NCBI GenBank assembly: GCA_900541785.1
Contig: UQKY01000006.1
Span: forward strand, 5,992 to 69,991
Source: an uncultured Collinsella sp.
GTDB taxonomy: Bacteria; Actinomycetota; Coriobacteriia; Coriobacteriales; Coriobacteriaceae
Reading direction: 5' to 3'
Length of the DNA: 64,000 nt
Shown: piece after piece, positions 1 to 8,269 of the stretch
How positions within the stretch are numbered: the first letter of the stretch is position 1
Layout of the letters: the number at the start of each line of letters is the position of its first letter
The notes under the pieces: generated by a model
Seen by the model: only the letters and a program-made list of their open reading frames with translations
Database searches by the model: none
Told to the model about the DNA's origin: nothing
Program-made: the position numbers and the translations under genes

Positions 1-1002
1 CGGCATGTCGTTCGAGATGACCGGCTCGTCAAGGTCATCGAGGTCGATAGCCGCGACAGAGGCGTCGCTGATGATCGGCATGTTGGCAAGGTTCGCGTTG
101 TACGGCACCGCCTCCGCCGCCTGCTGCTGTGCAGGAGCGCCCCACAGCGAGCTTTCGGCAGCACGGCGGGCGGCAATAGTCTCCTCGTCGACGGCCAGCG
201 GCTCGTCGGCGTAGGGGTCAACGGCGGTGGCGGCGGCCGGAGTCACGGGCACGGCAGTGTCATACGTAACGGATTGAGCCGTGGCGGCGTTGTTGGCAGC
301 GTTAGCCACGAGCGCCACAAAGGCGGCCGTGCTGCCCGCAGGGGCGGCATGAGAGCCCGAGACGGCGCGCGCAGCGGCAGCGATGTCGTCGCGGTTATAG
401 GAGCCGGTCTGCCCGCCGTAGGTGAGTTCGTCGATAGCGACCTGGTAGACGTCGCGTGAGTGCGTGGGATCGCAGCTGACCGGCGAGTCATCGTCGAGCA
501 TGCTATCAATCATGGACCAGGCGTCGGCCTCGCTCATGGCGTCTGCGGCGCGGGCGATGGTGGGGACGCCATCGTCGGCACGACGGCGCTGGAAGGCACC
601 GGTCAGGCCGGAGAAAACCGAAGAGGGCTGCGCGGCGTTTGCCTGAACGGCAGGAGCCGCAGTGGCAACACCCTGAGGGACAGCCCACTGCTGTTGGGCG
701 GGCATCGAGGCAGTCTGGAACTCATTTTGATGCTGGTTGACGTTCGCAGCGCCACCCATGGCGTCGGGCTGGATCAGGCGCTCGGCATGCTGAGCACGAT
801 ATTCAGAAATGCCGAGCGAGGCGGCATAGATACCCACGCCCGCCACCGCACCCACGGCAAAGGGAACAGCGCCCGCGACGACCGTCTCGTTCACCGACGA
901 AAACGGCAGCGTGGCAGCATACATCACCACGGGAGCGGCAAGGCCGATCCCGCAGGAAAGTCCAGCAAGGACTGCTCGTTGTGTTGCATCAGAAGAAGCC
1001 AT
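1..1002 (-). CDS. hypothetical membrane protein, C-terminus beyond window edge
   Basis: The frame is open from an ATG at 1002 to the left edge, giving 334 visible codons with no stop, so the C-terminus is missing. A GGGGAG ribosome-binding site lies just upstream. Residues 9-30 and about 36-56 are hydrophobic and look like two membrane segments separated by a short polar turn. The remainder is a long Ala/Gln/Asp-rich, low-complexity tail with a more ordered patch near residues 155-205 (MSEADAWSMIDSMLDDDSP and following). I do not recognise a family. It is transcribed away from rho and separated from it by the rho terminator, and a plausible promoter lies at 1139-1167, so it probably has its own transcript. 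Confidence is high that it is a gene and nil on function. Confidence 0.75.
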   Translation of the reverse strand, partial: MASSDATQRAVLAGLSCGIGLAAPVVMYAATLPFSSVNETVVAGAVPFAVGAVAGVGIYAASLGISEYRAQHAERLIQPDAMGGAANVNQHQNEFQTASMPAQQQWAVPQGVATAAPAVQANAAQPSSVFSGLTGAFQRRRADDGVPTIARAADAMSEADAWSMIDSMLDDDSPVSCDPTHSRDVYQVAIDELTYGGQTGSYNRDDIAAAARAVSGSHAAPAGSTAAFVALVANAANNAATAQSVTYDTAVPVTPAAATAVDPYADEPLAVDEETIAARRAAESSLWGAPAQQQAAEAVPYNANLANMPIISDASVAAIDLDDLDEPVISNDMP

Positions 1003-1138
1003 GAGCTCTCCCCATCTTCCAGCACCCAAATCGCATCATTCAGTTGGCTGCGCGAGAGAAGATGAAGCGGGGCTATGCCCCAAAGCAACGGTATATGGTT
1101 CGTTTCATCTGCGTTTTCCGTCGCGAAGCTTAACAGCT

Positions 1139-1167
1139 ATTATGCGAAACCCCCTTGGGGATTGCAA
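1139..1167 (-). promoter_or_regulatory. candidate promoter for the left-edge membrane protein
   Basis: On the minus strand TTGCAA (1162-1167) and CATAAT (1139-1144) are separated by 17 bases, close to the TTGACA/TATAAT consensus. It would give a leader of about 130 nt before the ATG at 1002. Assignment is by sequence match only. Confidence 0.45.
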
Positions 1168-1245
1168 GCGACGAAGCGGGATTGAAACGGGAAAATCGCT
1201 GCTTGCCGGTCGTGAGGTCAATAATCGTTGGCGAGCGGCTATACG

Positions 1246-1275
1246 AAAAGGGCCAGGATCTAAACCCCGGCCCTT
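1246..1275 (-). terminator. rho transcription terminator
   Basis: On the minus strand, 40 bases after the rho stop, AGGGCCGGG pairs with CCTGGCCCT (one mismatch) around a short loop and is followed by TTTT. This is an intrinsic terminator for rho and separates it from the next minus-strand gene. Confidence 0.75.
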
Positions 1276-1314
1276 CTGGCATGTCTATGGCTGTTGTCGC
1301 GTGCGGCGAGCGAC

Positions 1315-3909
1315 TTAGAACGTCTGCTCGTAATCGCTGTGCTTTTTTGCCGAACGCACCAGGAACTCCTGGTTGGTATTGGTGCCCTTGAGGCCCTTGA
1401 TAAACGACGCGGCCGCGCGCTCGGTATTGTTCATGCCGGCGAGGATACGGCGCAGGCCAAAGACAAACGGGCGCATCTGCTCGTCGACCAGCAGGTCCTC
1501 GTTGCGCGTGCCCGAGGCAACGGGATCGATGGCCGGGAAGATACGGCGGTCGGCCAGGTCGCGGTCGAGTTTGAGCTCCATGTTGCCGGTGCCCTTGAAC
1601 TCCTCAAAGATGACCTCGTCCATCTTGGAGCCGGTATCGATGAGGGCGGAAGCCAGGATGGTGAGCGAGCCGCCGTTCTCGATGTTGCGGGCAGCACCCA
1701 AGAAACGCTTGGGCGGATACAGGGCCGCCGAATCGACGCCGCCCGACAGGATACGGCCCGAGGCGGGAGCGGCCAGGTTGTAGGCGCGGGCAAGGCGCGT
1801 GATGGAGTCGAGCACCACCACGACGTCGCCACCCAGCTCCACGATGCGCTTGGCACGCTCGATCACGAGCTCTGCCACACGAGTGTGGTTTTCGGCGGGC
1901 ATATCGAAGGTCGAGGCCACGACCTCGCCCTTGATGGAGCGCTGCATATCGGTGACCTCTTCGGGACGCTCGTCGACGAGCAGGCAGATGAGGTGCACCT
2001 CAGGGTTATTGATAGAGATGGACTGGCAGATCTTCTTGAGGATCGTGGTCTTGCCGGCTTTTGGCGGCGACACGATCAGGCCGCGCTGACCCTTGCCAAT
2101 CGGCGACACGATGTCGATAGCGCGACCGGTAATGGAATCCTTACCGTGCTCCATGCGCAGAGGCTCGTTGGGATAGACCGGCGTGAGGTCGCCGAACTTG
2201 GGGCGATTACGGGCCTGCTCGGGATCAAGACCGTTGACGGTTGTGATCTTGGCAAGGCCGGCGCGCTTGTCGCCGCCGCGCGAGGGACGAAGCGAGCCCT
2301 CGATCACGTCGCCCGTACGCAGGCGTGCGGAGCGGATGAGATATGCGGGCACAAAGGCGTCGTCGCTGGACTTCATGTAGCCGTGGGCATGGATGATGCC
2401 GGAGCTGTCCGGGCGAATCTGCAGAATGCCCTTGATGTCACGGAAGCCCTCGGCCTTCGCAGCAGTGGTGTAGATTTCCTCGACGAGCTCGGCCTTCTTC
2501 TTGCCGGTCGTCTCGATCTCGAACTCCTTGGCCTTTTCGCGCAGCTCGGCGACCTTCATGGCCGCGAGCTCCTCGCGCGAAAGCGTAGGCTCGGTCGGGG
2601 CGGCGTTGCGCTCCTTGTTGCGCTGCTTGCGATCGCGCTGACGGTTGCGGCGGTCGTTGTTGCGCTCGTCTTTGCGCTCGCTGCGCTCGTCGTTGCGCTT
2701 GTGCTGACGGCGGTTGGGGCGGGCGTTCTCGTCGGTCTCGGCGGTCGTAGCGCCATCGGCGGCAGCGGCATCGGCGTTGTTCGAGGCCTCGCCGTCAGAC
2801 TTGCCATCGATGACGGAACCGGCATCGGCATCGGCCTGATGCTCGGCGGCCTTGGCCTTTGCAGACTTCTTGCGCGTACGCTTGGGCTTCTCGGCTGCCG
2901 GCTGACCGGCGTTCTCGGCATCGGAAGCGACGTCAGAGGTTGCCTCGGCAACCTCATTGGCGGCATCCTCGGACGCGTCCCTTTTTGCGCCCTTGGCCTT
3001 GGTCGAGCGCTTGGAAGCGGTACGATGGCTACGACCAGGGCGGACATCGACCGACTCGCCCTCGGCGGCAGCGGCGTCCTGGACGGGAGCGTCGGCGACG
3101 GGCGCGGGCGAGGCGGTCATCGCGGCGTCCTGAGCTGCGGCTGCTGCAGCGGCGGCGGCAGCCTTCTCGGCCTCGACGAAGGCCTTGGGCTTGCGGCCGC
3201 GACGGTGCGGGCGAAGAGCGGGATCGACAACGGGAACCTCGTTGGCCTCGGCAGGTGTTGCAGACTCAGAGGGCTGCGCACCCTCCCCTACTGCAGAACG
3301 AGCCGGAGCTTCACCGGACTCTTGGGCCACCTGCTCAGCATCCTGCTGAGACTTGGCCGCACGACGACGCGTGCGCGGAGCCGGCTTCTCGGTCGGCTGC
3401 CCCGCGACAGGGGCCTCGGCAGCAACAGGCGCCTCGGAGACGACCGGCGCTGCAAGCTCGGTCAGCGCTGCGGCCTCGCGCTCGGCAGCACGGCGACGGG
3501 CGCGCACAACCTGAGCCTCGCTAATCTGCGCCAGCGCACGGGCCTGCGCGACCTCATCGGAAATGGGGGCCGAAGCATCGGCGGCAGTGGGCCGCTTCGC
3601 GCGCGTGGTGCGCGTCGTGCGACGCTTGGGCTTGGCAGCCTCCTCGCCGTCAGCGGCGGACTTAGGCGCACGGCGTGTACGCTTGGGCTTTACGGGCACG
3701 GCATCCTCTTCGGCGGTAGGGGCAACTCCCTCGCCAGCGGCAGGCGCGACCTTCTCAGCCGATGCGGGCGTAGGCGTCGAAGCGGCCTTGGGGGCCTCAG
3801 GAATCGAGGTCTGCACCGGCGCGGGCATCGCGACCTGGTCCGACGCAACCGGTGCAGCGGGAGCGGTTTGCGCCGTCGTTATTTCGTTTTCTTGCTGTTG
3901 ATCAGACAC
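1315..3909 (-). CDS. rho: transcription termination factor Rho
   Basis: Rho is the hexameric RNA-dependent ATPase/translocase that releases RNA polymerase. The 864-residue protein is about twice the length of E. coli Rho because of a N-terminal extension of about 435 residues, made of Ala/Glu/Pro-rich and Lys/Arg-rich low-complexity sequence (for example RRNRQRDRKQRNKER). The conserved core follows: a Rho-N helical domain from about residue 440 (LSREELAAMKVAEL), the cold-shock-like RNA-binding domain (GILQIRPDSSGIIHAHGYM), Walker A PPKAGKTTILKKI near 612-624 and Walker B DVVVVLDS near 690-697. Long basic extensions are known in actinobacterial Rho and are thought to add RNA binding. The start is the GTG at 3909; the upstream Shine-Dalgarno is weak. 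A promoter is proposed at 4054-4081, leaving a leader of roughly 140 nt in which rho autoregulation would be possible. Confidence 0.97.
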   Translation of the reverse strand: MSDQQQENEITTAQTAPAAPVASDQVAMPAPVQTSIPEAPKAASTPTPASAEKVAPAAGEGVAPTAEEDAVPVKPKRTRRAPKSAADGEEAAKPKRRTTRTTRAKRPTAADASAPISDEVAQARALAQISEAQVVRARRRAAEREAAALTELAAPVVSEAPVAAEAPVAGQPTEKPAPRTRRRAAKSQQDAEQVAQESGEAPARSAVGEGAQPSESATPAEANEVPVVDPALRPHRRGRKPKAFVEAEKAAAAAAAAAAQDAAMTASPAPVADAPVQDAAAAEGESVDVRPGRSHRTASKRSTKAKGAKRDASEDAANEVAEATSDVASDAENAGQPAAEKPKRTRKKSAKAKAAEHQADADAGSVIDGKSDGEASNNADAAAADGATTAETDENARPNRRQHKRNDERSERKDERNNDRRNRQRDRKQRNKERNAAPTEPTLSREELAAMKVAELREKAKEFEIETTGKKKAELVEEIYTTAAKAEGFRDIKGILQIRPDSSGIIHAHGYMKSSDDAFVPAYLIRSARLRTGDVIEGSLRPSRGGDKRAGLAKITTVNGLDPEQARNRPKFGDLTPVYPNEPLRMEHGKDSITGRAIDIVSPIGKGQRGLIVSPPKAGKTTILKKICQSISINNPEVHLICLLVDERPEEVTDMQRSIKGEVVASTFDMPAENHTRVAELVIERAKRIVELGGDVVVVLDSITRLARAYNLAAPASGRILSGGVDSAALYPPKRFLGAARNIENGGSLTILASALIDTGSKMDEVIFEEFKGTGNMELKLDRDLADRRIFPAIDPVASGTRNEDLLVDEQMRPFVFGLRRILAGMNNTERAAASFIKGLKGTNTNQEFLVRSAKKHSDYEQTF

Positions 3910-4053
3910 AGTGTTTGCTCAACTTTCTTTTCAAGCCCTGTGATCACATGCTCCCTGCATATACCTTCAGGGCGGCTAAACAGTCTAGCTCCGTACAAAA
4001 ACGACGGACATCATTGATCTGTATCGAGATGATTGCGTCATATACGCAGCGTT

Positions 4054-4081
4054 AGTGTAGCACAACCGCCACCACCTGCAA
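4054..4081 (-). promoter_or_regulatory. candidate rho promoter
   Basis: Minus-strand TTGCAG (4076-4081), 16 bases, then TACACT (4054-4059) preceded by TGC, an extended -10 pattern. It lies about 145 bases upstream of the rho GTG. Confidence 0.45.
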
Positions 4082-4162
4082 CTTAGTCATCGGGGACGTT
4101 CTTAAACGACTAGCCAAAAGGGACACTCTTTACAAAGCCACGGGCGGCGATGTCCCCCTCTC

Positions 4163-4235
4163 ATAAGTTGCGGTGAAAGAGTTCCTGAAAAACCCGGCAG
4201 CCGCCCCAAACGGGAACTATTCCACCGCAACTTAT
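4163..4235. repeat. 73-nt palindromic repeat, copy 1
   Basis: Arms of 23 bases starting ATAAGTTGCGGTG pair with two mismatches around a 27-base loop. The same 73-nt architecture with the same arm core and a loop ending in CCAAACG recurs at 30297-30369. The flanks (CCTCTC / GAGAGG) extend the stem. Confidence 0.75.
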
Positions 4236-4315
4236 ATGGAGAGGCCAGCCGAGCCCCCAAAGACCGTGGTGACCACGAGGCACGAGAGCAGGATCGTCGG
4301 TCCCAGGATCGGCTC

Positions 4316-4475
4316 GCCACGAATCGAGCCTATCTACTACGTTTGACCCGCGACCCCTGACCATCCCCTCGATCTTCCTAAAATCGCAAGCCAGCTACCT
4401 GCAGTTTTAATATCGCACCTTGCGACATGCTTCGGGGTATGCGACTAAACGTAGTAGATAACCCCGATTCGTGGC
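4316..4475. repeat. MITE-like element with 29-base inverted ends
   Basis: GCCACGAATCG...TATCTACTACGTTT at 4316-4344 is repeated in reverse complement at 4447-4475, identical except for a 4-base patch in the middle of each arm. The roughly 100-base interior codes for nothing. No target-site duplication is obvious. Confidence 0.6.
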
Positions 4476-4740
4476 GGACGGTTTCGCACCGCTCTCCCCC
4501 GGGACAAAAATGATCCGTTTTCCTCCGCCCATAAGGGGTCATTTTCAAAACTATGACGGATTACGGTGCAAGAACGGCGCAAGCCAACCATACCCTGCAT
4601 TTTTAATATTCGGCAAGCCGTCTACCTGCGGTTTTATTTTCGCTGCCGTTGCTATGGTCGCCAGACAGCGAGTCAGCCCCGTAAAGCGGTATAGATTCGT
4701 TTTTATAGCATTTTCCAGCACGCCAAAAAGCCCCGCCAAA

Positions 4741-4774
4741 CGCAAAACGCCCGACCTCCGCATAGAGATCGGGC
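4741..4774 (-). terminator. argS transcription terminator
   Basis: Minus-strand GCCCGATCTC pairs with GAGGTCGGGC (one G-T pair) around a short loop and is followed by GTTTTGCGTTT, 49 bases after the argS stop. A second small hairpin (AGGTTCGGC/GCTGAACC) lies between it and the stop. Confidence 0.8.
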
Positions 4775-4822
4775 TTATAGGGTTCAGCAAAGCCGAACCT
4801 ACAAGGTCAAACGACCCGCAAA

Positions 4823-6676
4823 TTACATCTGCTCGGGCGCGGAAACGCCAACAAGGGTAAGCACCAAGGCGAGCGTCACGCGGACGGCGTCGCAAGCGGC
4901 CAGACGGGCGCGCGAGAGCTCGGGGTCGACGGGACGGCCCTCGCTCGGCAGCACCTGGCAGGCAGCATAGAAGCTGTGGAAGTCGCCGGCGAGCTCCTCG
5001 GCAAAGTGCGTCAGACGGAACGGAGCGCGGTCGCGAGCGCAGCTGGCGATCAGGTCGGTGAGCTCGTTGAGCTTACGCGAAAGGGCGAGCTCGGTCGGGT
5101 CGGTCAGCAGCGAGTAATCGACGTTCTCACCGATAGCCTTGGCGGCGACGGCCTTCATGCCCATCTCGTCAGCCTGCTCGGGCGTAACGTCGGCGGCACG
5201 ACGCAGGATGGAGCACACGCGGGCGTGAGCGTACTGCACGTAGTACACCGGGTTGGAGTTGTCGCGCTTCTTAACGGCCTCGATGTCGAAGTCGACCATC
5301 TGGTTGGAGCTCTTGGAGATGAGCGTGTAGCGGGCGGCGTCAGAGCCGACCTCGTCGACGAGCTCCTGCAGGGTCACCATGGTGCCCTTGCGCTTGGACA
5401 TACGGACGGGCTTGCCGTTGCGCAGCAGGTTGACGAGCTGGCCCAGCAGAACCTCGAACTTGCCGGGGTAACCGAGAGCGTCGCAGACGCAGCGGACGCG
5501 CTCGATGTAGCCGTGGTGGTCGGCGCCCCAGATGTCGATGACGTGGTCGACGCGCTGGAACTTGTCCCAGTGATAGGCAACGTCGGAGGCGAAGTAGGTG
5601 TACTCGCCGTCGGACTTGATCAGGACGCGGTCCTTGTCGTCGCCCAGGTCGGTGGAGCGGAACCACAGGGCGCCGTCCTTGGTGTAGAGGTAGCCCATCT
5701 TGTCGAGCTTCTCGAAAGCGCGGTCGACGGCGGAGGTGCCGGCAGTCTCGCCCTCGGTGTCCTTCACATACAGCGAGCGCTCGGAGAACCAACGATCGAA
5801 GTCGCAGTTGACGGCGTGGCAGAGGTCGCGCATGTTGTCGACCATCTTCACGTAACCGCGCTCACGGAAGCTCTCCATGCGCTCCTGCGGATCGGCCTCG
5901 ACCCACTTGTCGCCGTCGGTGCGCCAGAACTCGGCGGCCTCGTCGATGATGTAGTCGCCGCCGTAGGAGTCCTTGCCCAGCGTCTCGGCAAAGTTATCCT
6001 GGTACGGATGGGTCTCGGGATGCTCGTCGTTCTCGTCGGCGACAAAGGCGTCGCGGTCGGCGATCAGCAGCTTGTGAGCCTCATCGATGTCCACGCCCTG
6101 CTTGGCGATGATGTCGGCGAGCTGCATATAGCGCGTGCTGATGGAGTTGCCGAAGGTGTTCATCTGTGATCCGTGGTCGTTGATGTAGAACTCACGCTGG
6201 ATATCGTAACCGGCGTGGTCCATAACACGGCAGAGGGAGTCGCCCAGAGCGGCCCAGCGGCCATGGCCGATGTGCATGGGGCCGACGGGGTTGGCGGAAA
6301 CGAACTCGACCTGGGTCTTCAGGCCGCCGCCGACATTGGACTTAGCGAAGTCCATGCCCTTCTCGCGGGCCTCGCCGAAGATGGCGTTCTTGACGGCGAC
6401 GGAGAGGTAGAAGTTGATGAAGCCGGGGCCTGCGATCTCGACCTTCTCGATCGCGGGGTCCTCGGGCATATGGGCAACGACGGCCTCGGCGATCTTGCGC
6501 GGAGCGCAGTGAGCCAGCTTGGCGGACTTCAGGGCCATGGTGGAGGTCCACTCGCCATGAGAAGTGTCAGCCGGTCGCTCGATGGCGCAATCGTCAAGTT
6601 CAAATGCGGAAAGGTCGCCGGCCTCCTGGGCCGCAGCAAGCGCAGCGCGTACCAGCTCTTCAATCTTCTCGGGCAT
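4823..6676 (-). CDS. argS: arginyl-tRNA synthetase
   Basis: Class I aminoacyl-tRNA synthetase that charges tRNA-Arg in the cytoplasm. The chosen start, ATG at 6676, follows a perfect AAGGAGG; a longer open frame begins upstream but has no ribosome-binding site. The protein is 617 residues. The N-terminal additional domain that contacts the tRNA D-loop covers about residues 1-110. The HIGH signature is in VGPMHIGHGR (135-138), the KMSKS equivalent is VRMSKRKGT near 424-431, and the C-terminal DALR-type anticodon-binding domain ends the protein. It is a single gene between the rho region and the divergently transcribed CarD-like gene, with its own terminator at 4741-4774. Confidence 0.97.
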   Translation of the reverse strand: MPEKIEELVRAALAAAQEAGDLSAFELDDCAIERPADTSHGEWTSTMALKSAKLAHCAPRKIAEAVVAHMPEDPAIEKVEIAGPGFINFYLSVAVKNAIFGEAREKGMDFAKSNVGGGLKTQVEFVSANPVGPMHIGHGRWAALGDSLCRVMDHAGYDIQREFYINDHGSQMNTFGNSISTRYMQLADIIAKQGVDIDEAHKLLIADRDAFVADENDEHPETHPYQDNFAETLGKDSYGGDYIIDEAAEFWRTDGDKWVEADPQERMESFRERGYVKMVDNMRDLCHAVNCDFDRWFSERSLYVKDTEGETAGTSAVDRAFEKLDKMGYLYTKDGALWFRSTDLGDDKDRVLIKSDGEYTYFASDVAYHWDKFQRVDHVIDIWGADHHGYIERVRCVCDALGYPGKFEVLLGQLVNLLRNGKPVRMSKRKGTMVTLQELVDEVGSDAARYTLISKSSNQMVDFDIEAVKKRDNSNPVYYVQYAHARVCSILRRAADVTPEQADEMGMKAVAAKAIGENVDYSLLTDPTELALSRKLNELTDLIASCARDRAPFRLTHFAEELAGDFHSFYAACQVLPSEGRPVDPELSRARLAACDAVRVTLALVLTLVGVSAPEQM

Positions 6677-7018
6677 AGATCCTCCTTGTGTTAAAGCCCC
6701 CGAGCTCTTGGTCACTCGTAGGGCAAAAGCCAGAGTTTGTAGCACTCTATCACAAGCGACGCACACTGTCGCAGGGTAAAGCCAATCGAAATTGCATATG
6801 CACAAAAATGACTACCGCTCTTGCGCGGTGGTACAAAGTTGGCGGTTTGCCTGCAATTTATACACGTTCTGGAAATGCATAAACGCTTGAATAAGCCGTT
6901 CTATTTATCGAATACTCTTACCTATCAGAGTTGTGTGCTTTTCCTGCATAAAGTAAGGGTTTGCGCACGTCAGCGTGTTATTCTAGACATACGTAAATTC
7001 GTATAAGTTGGAGGTAGC
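6677..7018. other. divergent intergenic region argS / carD-like
   Basis: 342 bases between two divergent genes, clearly more AT-rich than its neighbours, so it should contain both promoters. I could not fix either promoter with confidence. No repeat, RNA gene or supported small frame is seen. Confidence 0.4.
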
Positions 7019-7504
7019 ATGTTCTCAATCGGTCAACACGTCATTCATCCGGGTCAGGGAGTCTGCACCGTCGTCGGTTTTAGGGACGACACGCCGCAGC
7101 CCATGCTGTTGCTCGAGACCAAGCAGGGACATGCGCAGACGATCCTTATGTACCCCGTGGCGCAGGCCGATCGTTTGCACGCCGCCATCTCCCAGCAAGA
7201 TGCCGAGCACCTGCTGAGCCACTACGACGAGCTGGAGTGCGACACCTTTACCGAGCGCAACAGCTCGCTCGAGGAGACGCACTTTAAGCAGCAGCTTAAG
7301 CTGGGTGCGCCCGAGACGGTCCGCGTGGCAAAAACCATGATGCACCGTATTCGCCAGGCCGAGGAAGCAGACAAAAAACCCAGCTCCTACTACATGCGCG
7401 TACTCAAGGAAGCCAAGCGCCGCTCCATCGAGGAGTTCGCCGTGGCCCTGGGCGTCACCGAGGAGGACGCCGAAGCCCGCCTAGCCCAAGCCGCCCTCAA
7501 CTAA
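7019..7504 (+). CDS. CarD family transcriptional regulator
   Basis: CarD/CdnL-type proteins bind the beta subunit of RNA polymerase and stabilise the open promoter complex. The 161-residue protein has the N-terminal Tudor-like RNA-polymerase-interaction domain (FSIGQHVIHPGQGVCTVVGF, residues 2-21; about 1-60) and an all-helical C-terminal half with a conserved basic patch (RVLKEAKRRSIEEFA), the usual two-domain layout and length. The ATG at 7019 follows GGAGG at a good spacing. It is monocistronic, divergent from argS and followed 13 bases later by a strong terminator hairpin. Unlike mycobacterial CarD it is not next to ispD/ispF here. Confidence 0.85.
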   Translation: MFSIGQHVIHPGQGVCTVVGFRDDTPQPMLLLETKQGHAQTILMYPVAQADRLHAAISQQDAEHLLSHYDELECDTFTERNSSLEETHFKQQLKLGAPETVRVAKTMMHRIRQAEEADKKPSSYYMRVLKEAKRRSIEEFAVALGVTEEDAEARLAQAALN

Positions 7505-7517
7505 CCCATCCGCACCA

Positions 7518-7558
7518 AAAACCACCACAAAGGGGACAGGCACCTTTGTGGTGGTTTT
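7518..7558 (+). terminator. terminator / CCACAAAGG palindrome copy 1
   Basis: A perfect 16-bp stem AAAACCACCACAAAGG with its complement, loop GGACAGGCA, ending in TTTT, 13 bases after the carD-like stop. Member of a dispersed family also seen at 19061, 19468, 21046, 22003 and 54779. Confidence 0.9.
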
Positions 7559-7612
7559 CTTGTTCTAGTAGTATTCATTCTTATCGATACCCACGAGCAC
7601 AAGGAGTCCCTT

Positions 7613-8212
7613 ATGGCAGAGCCGCTTACCGCCGGAATCACCCGCGACCGCGCGTTCGAACTGCTCAACGAGCACAACAAGGACCCGTTCCACATCACCC
7701 ATGGCGAGACGGTCGAGGGAACTATGCGCTACTTTGCGCGCGAGTTCGACCCCGAGAACGAGGAGTTTTGGGGCATCGTCGGTCTGCTGCACGACCTGGA
7801 TTGGGAGGAGCATGAGGACGACCCCATGAATCACACCATCTATGCCGCCGAGATTCTTGAGGGCGAAGGTGCGTCTCCCGAGCTTATCCGTGCCATCCAG
7901 ACACACACGTCCGACTTCAACTCTTCGCTGCCCAAGCCCGAGCTGCAGATGGAAAAGATCCTGTTTGCCTGCGATGAGCTCACCGGCCTGATTGGCGCCG
8001 CCGTCATCATGCGCCCGAGCAAGAGCGTCATGGACTTTACGACCAAGTCGCTCAAAAAGAAATTCAAGGACAAGCGCTTTGCCGCCGGCTGCTCGCGCGA
8101 TGTGATTTCGCAGGGTGCCGAGATGCTGGGCTGGGAGCTTCCCGAACTCTTTGACCGCACCATCGCGGCCATGCAGTCCTTCGCCCCCGACCGCGACACC
8201 TTTCAGGCCTAG
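7613..8212 (+). CDS. HD domain-containing metal-dependent hydrolase
   Basis: A 199-residue protein with the HD signature GLLHDLDWE (H60-D61), a preceding histidine at 30 (THGETVEG), and later histidines at 74 and 98, the arrangement of HD-superfamily metal-dependent phosphohydrolases. Most of the length is the HD fold, and there is no fused signalling domain. The substrate cannot be told from sequence; such stand-alone HD proteins are often annotated only as HDIG-domain hydrolases. The ATG at 7613 follows AAGGAG. It sits alone between two hairpins, the upstream one terminating the carD-like gene and the downstream one shared with the convergent proA. Confidence 0.8.
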   Translation: MAEPLTAGITRDRAFELLNEHNKDPFHITHGETVEGTMRYFAREFDPENEEFWGIVGLLHDLDWEEHEDDPMNHTIYAAEILEGEGASPELIRAIQTHTSDFNSSLPKPELQMEKILFACDELTGLIGAAVIMRPSKSVMDFTTKSLKKKFKDKRFAAGCSRDVISQGAEMLGWELPELFDRTIAAMQSFAPDRDTFQA

Positions 8213-8216
8213 CACC

Positions 8217-8259
8217 AAAATCACCGCAAAGGGGCTTGGCCCCTTTGCGGTGATTTTTT
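8217..8259. terminator. bidirectional terminator between HD gene and proA
   Basis: A perfect 19-bp stem AAAATCACCGCAAAGGGGC with a TTG loop, A-rich on one side and T-rich on the other, 4 bases after the HD gene stop and 10 bases after proA on the other strand. It looks like a diverged member of the CCACAAAGG family. Confidence 0.9.
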
Positions 8260-8269
8260 GCGCGGGCGT

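Larger units (their letters stand above)
3910..4822. other. repeat-rich intergenic region between argS and rho
   Basis: About 0.9 kb with no convincing gene. It holds the rho promoter and leader, the argS terminator, a 73-nt palindrome (4163-4235), a 160-nt element with 29-base inverted ends (4316-4475), and a block near 4500-4548 (ATGATCCGTTTTCCTCCG) whose core recurs at 12498-12516. Short open frames here are the repeats read through and lack ribosome-binding sites. Confidence 0.6.

Noticed and set aside
1294..4017. 907-codon open frame on the plus strand, antisense to rho
   Set aside because: It mirrors rho codon bias in a GC-rich gene, has no ribosome-binding site and gives a low-complexity product; rho itself is unmistakable.
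6677..6805. Longer argS start
   Set aside because: The extra 43 codons are not conserved and the ATG at 6676 has a perfect AAGGAGG.
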